Made by a program: the position numbers and the translations under genes. Positions 6,432 to 10,738 of a stretch of DNA of 10,738 bases are shown in pieces. Position 1 is the stretch's first letter. Every line of letters starts with the position of its first letter. Origin of the DNA: an uncultured Schaedlerella sp. (lineage in GTDB: Bacteria; Bacillota; Clostridia; Lachnospirales; Lachnospiraceae); contig CAKSAJ010000045.1 in NCBI GenBank assembly GCA_934435195.1, positions 1 through 10,738 on the forward strand. Reading direction: 5' to 3'. Below the pieces are notes generated by a model. That model was not told the DNA's origin. It saw only the letters and a program-made list of their open reading frames with translations, and did not search any database.

Positions 6432-8384
6432 TTATTTCTGTTTACGCCTTTTTAATCTGCGGACAATTTTTCGAATAAGGAAAATAAGCAGAACAATAAG
6501 TAAAATAATTACGATAACAACTCCAACTATCATCGCAAAATACTTATTCGGATGCTTTACCAGATTGATTATATTTTTACTGTCATCTACAACTTTACGT
6601 CCATGTGTTGTTGCATAATACTCCGGAACATTTGCGATTCCATCTCCATCTGTATCATCAAAAGACTGCATATATCTTGCGATTGCATCCCATGCCTTTA
6701 ATTCTCTGTCGCCTTCCATGATTGCCTGATCTTCCAGGTTTTCTATCGGATTTCCATCCCTATCTTTCGGTGTGATTGCCAGTAAACCATATGACATATC
6801 CATCACTGACCCAAGCATTTGTCCCGTATAAAGGTCTGTCACTACATGATATAATTTATCGTCTTGGATCTCTACTCTCTCACCATCTGCATCTGTCAGA
6901 TAGCAATCTGTAACCTTATTTAAAATCAGCCTGTGTGGATTAAATGTAAAGTTTAATCCGCTGCAATACAGTCTTGCAGTTGTCATAAAATCCGAAATTG
7001 AAGCATCTAATTCCGCTGCCAGCTTTAATTCTTTGCCTGTCAGATACGCACTGATCAGAGGATATCCGGCAAGTCCGTCTTTTCCGATTCCCAGTGAAAA
7101 TGAATTATAAACTGCCTCTACTGTAATATCACCTTTTGTATACGTATCTCGGACTGTTCCACTCGGAACAACAGCCACATCTACTGCATCTCCATCATAA
7201 TATTTTGAATTTTCAACAGCATATACATAGGCATCCGACATGATATCTCCAAGATTTAACTCTTCATGTTTCGTACCCATATCTTGCAAACTATTAAATT
7301 CCACATCATTTTCTGCAAGAACTTCCGCTCTTGTATATCCAAAATTGGAAAGGTATTTTTTATCTACAGTATCCATCAATGCATCAATCTTCTGTTGTGT
7401 TTCTTCATCTGCTTTTATCTCATCTGATACCGGGATTAATTCATACGATGTTAAATCCCATCGGCCGTCTTCTTTCTGTGTCAGCGAAAGCGAACCAAGA
7501 TTTCTTCCATATTCCCCACAGGACACAATGTATGTATCTCCATGTTGAATTGGCTCGTCTAACTGAGAATGTGTATGTCCGCTAATGATCAGATCAATAT
7601 CCGGCACTGCCTTTGCAATAAGCTCATCCTCCGACTTATCTTCGTCATCCCAGGTTCCGCTATGAGATACACAGGCAATCATATCCACTTTCTCATTTTT
7701 CTTAATTTCTTCTACTGTTTGCTTTACTGCTTCTACCGGATCTTTAAAAATCAGTTCACATGTCGGTGCACATGTCAATGCGTCTTTTCCAAACACCCCA
7801 AGCACCGCTATCTTTACATCACCTTTTTGAACCACCACATAATCTTTTACACCATATGTCTCGAATGCTGATTTTATCTGACTTTGCCCCTCGCTTAAAC
7901 CAGCGTCTTCCATCGCATCCCAATCCACATTACACACGACCAGATTCGGTACTGTTTCGCCGGAATTCTTTGCCGCTTCCAGCATATTTGCAAGACCTTT
8001 TGAGCGATAATCAAATTCATGGTTTCCCAATGTCGTCACATCGTATCCGAGATATCCCAACATACGAAGTTCAGCTGCCTCCGTATCATATACTGCCTGG
8101 ATCAGCGTTCCCATCGAAAAATCCCCGCCATCCAACAAAAGCGTATCCGGATTGTTCTTCTTTTGCTCGTCAATCAATGTCTTGATTTTCGCAAAACCGC
8201 CCACTTCTTCCTTCTCACCATTGATAACTGTTGAGAAGCTGTTTAAATGTGAGTGTGTGTCGTGGGTAAATAATACATCCAGTTTCTTTGCCCCATCCAC
8301 TGCCTGGACCTGAAAGCCCAACAACAATGGAATCAGCATTGTGACCGAAAGTATATATACCACTACCTTCTTCCATTTTTTCAT
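6432..8384 (-). CDS. Secreted, membrane-anchored 5'-nucleotidase / 2',3'-cyclic phosphodiesterase family protein
   Basis: A 650-residue extracellular metallophosphoesterase expected to release phosphate from nucleotides or related esters at the cell surface. Residues 1-28 are a signal peptide (KKWKK, a hydrophobic core, cleavage probably after VQA). The N-terminal domain has the dinuclear metal motifs: D42-x-H44 in THDTHSH, GGD (D88), GNHEFD (N121-H122), H241 in CVSHSG, and GHTH (H270, H272). The C-terminal substrate-binding domain spans about 350-560; its loop reads VPSGTVRDTY (406-415) where most relatives have NGGGIR, so the substrate may differ. A calcium-loop-like DTDGDG occurs at 577-582. 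Residues ~617-637 are a membrane helix followed by a basic tail, an anchor in place of an LPxTG signal. AGG lies 10 nt before the ATG. It appears monocistronic. Confidence 0.92.
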   Translation of the reverse strand: MKKWKKVVVYILSVTMLIPLLLGFQVQAVDGAKKLDVLFTHDTHSHLNSFSTVINGEKEEVGGFAKIKTLIDEQKKNNPDTLLLDGGDFSMGTLIQAVYDTEAAELRMLGYLGYDVTTLGNHEFDYRSKGLANMLEAAKNSGETVPNLVVCNVDWDAMEDAGLSEGQSQIKSAFETYGVKDYVVVQKGDVKIAVLGVFGKDALTCAPTCELIFKDPVEAVKQTVEEIKKNEKVDMIACVSHSGTWDDEDKSEDELIAKAVPDIDLIISGHTHSQLDEPIQHGDTYIVSCGEYGRNLGSLSLTQKEDGRWDLTSYELIPVSDEIKADEETQQKIDALMDTVDKKYLSNFGYTRAEVLAENDVEFNSLQDMGTKHEELNLGDIMSDAYVYAVENSKYYDGDAVDVAVVPSGTVRDTYTKGDITVEAVYNSFSLGIGKDGLAGYPLISAYLTGKELKLAAELDASISDFMTTARLYCSGLNFTFNPHRLILNKVTDCYLTDADGERVEIQDDKLYHVVTDLYTGQMLGSVMDMSYGLLAITPKDRDGNPIENLEDQAIMEGDRELKAWDAIARYMQSFDDTDGDGIANVPEYYATTHGRKVVDDSKNIINLVKHPNKYFAMIVGVVIVIILLIVLLIFLIRKIVRRLKRRKQK

Positions 8385-8420
8385 ATTGCATTTACCTGCC
8401 TCTTTTTATAATATTTATTA

Positions 8421-8449
8421 ATTTTATCATTTAATCGAGGTAATAGCAA
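8421..8449 (-). promoter_or_regulatory. Promoter for the 5'-nucleotidase gene
   Basis: On the minus strand, -35 TTGCTA (8444-8449, 4 of 6) and -10 TAAAAT (8421-8426, 5 of 6) are separated by 17 nt, about 30 nt before the ribosome binding site. Transcription would start near 8414. The hairpin repeat at 8458-8530 lies just upstream. Confidence 0.6.
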
Positions 8450-8457
8450 TAGACCGC

Positions 8458-8530
8458 TGAACCAATAGGGACGGGGATAGTGGCTTTTTACTTGTGTAAA
8501 AAGCCACTTATCCCCGTCCCTACTGGTTCA
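8458..8530. repeat. 73-nt near-perfect hairpin repeat (possible MITE/REP-like element)
   Basis: Arms 8458-8491 and 8496-8530 are complementary over about 34 bp, with one mismatch (near 8465) and one single-base bulge, around a TTGT loop. Each arm begins TGAACC, contains AGGGACGGGGATA and ends GGCTTTTTAC. There is no T run beyond either arm, so it is not a standard terminator. It fills the space between the HAAS-SEDS gene and the nucleotidase promoter. Long, compact, GC-rich arms of this kind are typical of dispersed palindromic repeats, but only one copy is in the window. Confidence 0.8.
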
Positions 8531-8546
8531 TCCTACTGGTTCATCC
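8521..8546. repeat. 13-bp tandem duplication at the edge of the hairpin repeat
   Basis: TACTGGTTCATCC occurs twice head to tail (8521-8533 and 8534-8546). The first copy includes the outer end of the hairpin arm; the second supplies the final Gly codon and the TGA stop (8541-8543) of the HAAS-SEDS gene. Confidence 0.85.
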
Positions 8547-9932
8547 ATGAACATTCTTTTTTCGGATTACCGGTTCCGGTGCTGTTTTCTGATACCTGCA
8601 GATACTAAGCAGTAATCCAAGCAAAATATAAGAAGCCAGGATTCCTGATCTTTCCGTCCCAAAAAATGGACAGTAGATTCCCATCTCACCAACTCCGCCC
8701 AGATTCTCTAAGATAAAAACAATTGCCTGAATCAGGAACAATGCCGTGCATCCTGTTCCCATCACCATTCCAAGCTGGTTCTTCTGATTTAACGAAATCT
8801 TGGCAAACCGAAGGATCAGAACTACCAGACAAAGAACCAACAGAATACCTGCCAGGATTCCGTAAGCAGCTACCACACTGACAAGCAGATGAACACTTCC
8901 GTCTACGTATGTCAGAAGTTCTTTAAACTGCGGATTGCCATGAAATGCGGAACTCCCGGAAATCATTTCCCGAATCACATTGACTCTTGGGAAATCTACT
9001 GCATAATCACCGATCGAGAAAATAGCCGCTATACGCTCTTTCTGGTAAGCCATACCAAAGCACCAGATTCCTCCTGCAAGCAGAACCGGTATCAGAACGA
9101 CTACTACTCCGATTCCCGTAAGTACTGCCTTTTTACAAACCTGGAACCAGCCTTTATAAACAGCCGCCGCCAGAACCACACAATAAATCACTTCCAGTAT
9201 CATTGCCGCGATCAGACTCTGGCATCTTTTGATCAGAAAATAAGATGGAATGATCATCCAGAGGATTGCTTTTAAAATTGCCCGATATCCCTGACTTCTG
9301 TAACTATATAATACCGCTGCAAACAGCGGAATCGTCAGCCATAGTAAATCAATCAGATTCAATCCAAAATTTCCGAACGGGATTATGATATATCTTGTTG
9401 ATCCATTTATTTGCGCTCCGGCAACCTGCAGTCCAACTAAAAGTAAAACCTGATATGCGATCAAGATTGATTTTGCATAAACTGCAATTCTTGTATAATC
9501 CATATAGCAAATACCAATCATAAGCACAAGTCCAAATAAAAGTGCCGGTACTTCCATCGACATATGCCAGCTCGATGACACTCCTGTCCAGAACAATTCT
9601 TCTGTTTTTCCTGCACTCTGCTCAATGCCCAGAACAGTCTGATACATCATGCTTCGTAAAAGATAGCCTGCAAGACTTAATCCAATGATCAGTGCGATCG
9701 TCCCCCACGCCATTGTCGGCCGGTGGATTCTGTCCATCTCAAGCCCGACTTCTACCGGGTCTCCCATCTCTCGGATTGCAGCTTCTTCCGCTTCTGTCTG
9801 GCTCATTCCCTCTCCCAGGAATTCCTCTTTCTGATCCTCAATGTGATCATTGATTTCCTTTTCTATCGTCCCTCTTGCCATCTTACAGCGAATCTGTTCT
9901 GTTAATGTATGCAAATACTCCTCTCGTCTCAT
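8541..9932 (-). CDS. HAAS (permease prefix)-domain protein fused to an FtsW/RodA/SpoVE-like (SEDS) membrane domain
   Basis: About 463 residues, 10 predicted membrane helices. Residues ~1-72 are a soluble charged domain (EKEINDHIEDQ at 25-35, EAAIREMGDP at 51-60), which matches the HAAS/permease-prefix domain usually found beside PadR regulators. The rest resembles SEDS peptidoglycan polymerases: the tail with GVGEMGIYCPFFG (414-426) and the closing helix ILLGLLLSICRY (437-448) follow the FtsW/RodA pattern. The large loop before the eighth helix (300-350) is divergent: an ungapped alignment puts Val348 at the position of the catalytic Asp of the usual DFIF motif, with D345 three residues away, and the EE pair reads AA. 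It could be a divergent polymerase, a sensor or another envelope protein. AGAAGGGG (9942-9949) is 9 nt before ATG 9932 and overlaps the PadR stop; an in-frame TTG at 9935 is an alternative start. Residue numbers count from that TTG. Confidence 0.82.
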   Translation of the reverse strand: MRREEYLHTLTEQIRCKMARGTIEKEINDHIEDQKEEFLGEGMSQTEAEEAAIREMGDPVEVGLEMDRIHRPTMAWGTIALIIGLSLAGYLLRSMMYQTVLGIEQSAGKTEELFWTGVSSSWHMSMEVPALLFGLVLMIGICYMDYTRIAVYAKSILIAYQVLLLVGLQVAGAQINGSTRYIIIPFGNFGLNLIDLLWLTIPLFAAVLYSYRSQGYRAILKAILWMIIPSYFLIKRCQSLIAAMILEVIYCVVLAAAVYKGWFQVCKKAVLTGIGVVVVLIPVLLAGGIWCFGMAYQKERIAAIFSIGDYAVDFPRVNVIREMISGSSAFHGNPQFKELLTYVDGSVHLLVSVVAAYGILAGILLVLCLVVLILRFAKISLNQKNQLGMVMGTGCTALFLIQAIVFILENLGGVGEMGIYCPFFGTERSGILASYILLGLLLSICRYQKTAPEPVIRKKNVHG

Positions 9933-9941
9933 CAAATATCA

Positions 9942-9949
9942 CCCCTTCT
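9942..9949 (-). promoter_or_regulatory. Ribosome binding site of the HAAS-SEDS gene, overlapping the PadR stop
   Basis: AGAAGGGG on the minus strand shares bases with the PadR TAG stop (9948-9950). It is 9 nt from ATG 9932 and 6 nt from TTG 9935, favouring the ATG. The overlap suggests coupled translation of the two genes. Confidence 0.65.
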
Positions 9950-10280
9950 AACAAACTGCTGCATTTAGCACATTCACTACAGCCGATGAATAAATTTCCC
10001 ATTCTTCTTTCTTCTCTGCTAAAACTTTCCTCCCTGTTTTCGTAATACTGTAATACTTACGAACCTTGCCGCCAACCTCTTTCTCATAGACCGTCAGATA
10101 TTTCTTATCTTCCATCCCATGAAGTAATGGATATAATGTTCCTGCCTTTAATTCAAATACATTCTGTGATTTCTCCCTCAAGGTTTCAATCATCTCATAA
10201 CCATACATATCCTTTTCAGATAAAAGCTTTAATAACAACATTGTTGTGCTTCCTGATACCAGACTTCTGTCAACTGCCAT
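9948..10280 (-). CDS. PadR-family transcriptional regulator
   Basis: A 110-residue winged-helix DNA-binding protein of the short PadR type. SLVSGSTTMLLLKLLSEKDMYGYEMI (6-31) gives the first helices, with the family hallmark YGYEM; FELKAGTLYPLLHGMEDKKYL (42-62) is the recognition helix with the characteristic GTLYPLL; VRKYYSITKTGR (73-84) is the wing. The C-terminal ~25 residues form the short dimerization helix. PadR proteins generally repress their own operon and often sit beside HAAS-domain membrane proteins, as here: the HAAS-SEDS start lies about 15 nt downstream of this stop codon. AGGAGG lies 7 nt before the ATG. Two copies of an imperfect palindrome in the promoter are likely operators. 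The inducing signal cannot be read from the sequence. Confidence 0.95.
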   Translation of the reverse strand: MAVDRSLVSGSTTMLLLKLLSEKDMYGYEMIETLREKSQNVFELKAGTLYPLLHGMEDKKYLTVYEKEVGGKVRKYYSITKTGRKVLAEKKEEWEIYSSAVVNVLNAAVC

Positions 10281-10364
10281 AACAATTCCTCCTATCTTCT
10301 GATTTTACATTAACTGTATACGTCTTAACATTCCCACTGCGAAATGAAACTCATCTTGCAGTAG

Positions 10365-10418
10365 ATATATCGGTCATCTATATATCTTGGCTTGATTATA
10401 TATCGACTATCTACATAT
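10365..10418. promoter_or_regulatory. Two-copy candidate PadR operator
   Basis: Two 21-bp copies, 10365-10385 and 10398-10418, share ATATATCG, then ATCTA, then ATAT, differing at four central or single positions. Each is an imperfect dyad (ATAT ends with inner TC/GA), and they start 33 bp apart, about three helical turns. One fills the spacer between -35 and -10; the other lies just after the predicted transcription start. This fits autorepression by PadR. Confidence 0.65.
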
Positions 10419-10423
10419 GTCAA
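10395..10423 (-). promoter_or_regulatory. Perfect-consensus sigma-A promoter for the padR/HAAS-SEDS operon
   Basis: On the minus strand, TTGACA (10418-10423) and TATAAT (10395-10400) are separated by exactly 17 nt, matching consensus at all 12 positions. Transcription would start near 10388, giving a leader of about 108 nt. A promoter this strong would need repression, which the overlapping repeats can supply. Confidence 0.88.
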
Positions 10424-10494
10424 TAAAAGAATACACAATTCTTTACATTTTCAATATATAAAAAACAAACAGGCAGTAATTGTAATCGAACAAT

Positions 10495-10529
10495 AAAAAA
10501 AGACCAATGAATACAATCATTGATCTTTT
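10495..10529 (-). terminator. Intrinsic terminator of the tRNA cluster
   Basis: On the minus strand, arms 10517-10528 and 10499-10510 pair over 12 bp with one wobble around a 6-nt loop, followed by a run of T (10495-10501). It lies 8 nt past the 3' end of tRNA-Lys and isolates the tRNA transcript from padR. Confidence 0.85.
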
Positions 10530-10536
10530 CCTTCAG

Positions 10537-10609
10537 TGAGCGTGCGGGGATTCGAACCCCGGACAACTTGATTAAAAGTCAAGTGCTCTACCACCTGAGC
10601 TACACGCCC
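10537..10609 (-). tRNA. tRNA-Lys (anticodon TTT)
   Basis: A 73-nt cloverleaf on the minus strand. The acceptor stem GGGCGTG pairs with CACGCTC (one G-T pair). The anticodon loop CTTTTAA carries TTT, which reads AAA/AAG, between 5-bp arms CTTGA and TCAAG. The T arm contains GGTTCGAAT. The discriminator base is A, and CCA is not encoded. Confidence 0.95.
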
Positions 10610-10667
10610 ATATTAAATTATTTTGATTAACCGAACCTGTATAATCGGCAAATTTTCTTTTGAAAAG

Positions 10668-10738
10668 GGTGGGTAGTGGGACTCGAACCCACGATATCCG
10701 GAACCACAATCCGACGCGCTAACCAACTGCACCATACC
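10668..10738 (-). tRNA. tRNA-His (anticodon GTG), 5' end cut by the window edge
   Basis: Minus-strand tRNA whose first ~4 bases lie outside the window. The anticodon loop TTGTGGT carries GTG, the T arm contains GGTTCGAGT, and the acceptor 3' strand TACCCAC is followed by discriminator C, as expected for tRNA-His, whose extra G at -1 pairs with C73. CCA is not encoded. It is 58 nt upstream of tRNA-Lys and presumably co-transcribed with it. Confidence 0.93.

Noticed and set aside
7760..8185. A 141-residue plus-strand open frame, and similar ones nearby
   Set aside because: Antisense to the well-supported 5'-nucleotidase gene, with no domain-like features.
8458..8530. Hairpin considered as an intrinsic terminator for the padR operon
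   Set aside because: No T run follows the stem on either strand, so the standard mechanism does not apply.
10610..10667. Space between the two tRNA genes checked for another tRNA or a promoter
   Set aside because: Only 58 AT-rich bases with a weak 4-bp hairpin; no RNA gene or convincing promoter.

Overview
The window looks like chromosomal DNA from a low-GC, Gram-positive, anaerobic Firmicute, most likely a member of the Clostridia/Lachnospiraceae. The evidence is the AT-rich sequence with strong AGGAGG-type ribosome binding sites and TTGACA/TATAAT promoters, a PPi-type phosphofructokinase, a Csp-like S8 peptidase, a membrane-anchored 5'-nucleotidase of Gram-positive type, and a PadR regulator paired with a HAAS-type membrane protein. 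This placement is inferred from gene content only; no search was run. Almost everything is on the minus strand. The exception is pfp.

Layout from left to right. (1) 1-989, minus: a subtilisin-like S8 peptidase cut by the left edge. (2) 1130-4923, minus: a compact three-gene operon, transcribed right to left as family 2 glycosyltransferase, MoxR-type AAA+ ATPase, VWA/MIDAS protein. It has a good sigma-A-type promoter at 4996-5024 and an intrinsic terminator at 1112-1143 that overlaps the end of the last gene. (3) 5151-6389, plus: PPi-dependent 6-phosphofructokinase, divergent from the glycosyltransferase, with overlapping -35 regions and an inverted repeat in its leader. (4) 6391-6425: a near-perfect palindromic bidirectional terminator shared with the convergent 5'-nucleotidase gene (6432-8384, minus), which encodes a secreted, C-terminally membrane-anchored phosphoesterase. 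(5) 8458-8546: a 73-nt hairpin repeat plus a 13-bp tandem duplication that overlaps the stop codon of the next gene. (6) 8541-10280, minus: a PadR regulator followed immediately by a HAAS-SEDS (FtsW/RodA-like) membrane protein, driven by a perfect-consensus promoter carrying two copies of an imperfect palindrome that is probably the PadR operator. (7) 10495-10738, minus: tRNA-His (cut by the right edge), tRNA-Lys and their terminator.

Two parts look most like functional systems of uncertain role. The glycosyltransferase/MoxR/VWA operon contains a AAA+ ATPase and VWA partner of the NorQ-NorD / CobS-CobT / RavA-ViaA type, which normally remodel or load metal into a client protein; no client is visible in the window. 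The PadR/HAAS-SEDS pair fuses a regulatory prefix domain to a peptidoglycan-polymerase-like fold whose usual catalytic aspartate position is not clearly kept. No gap between genes exceeds 300 bases, and I saw no CRISPR array, transposase or prophage gene.
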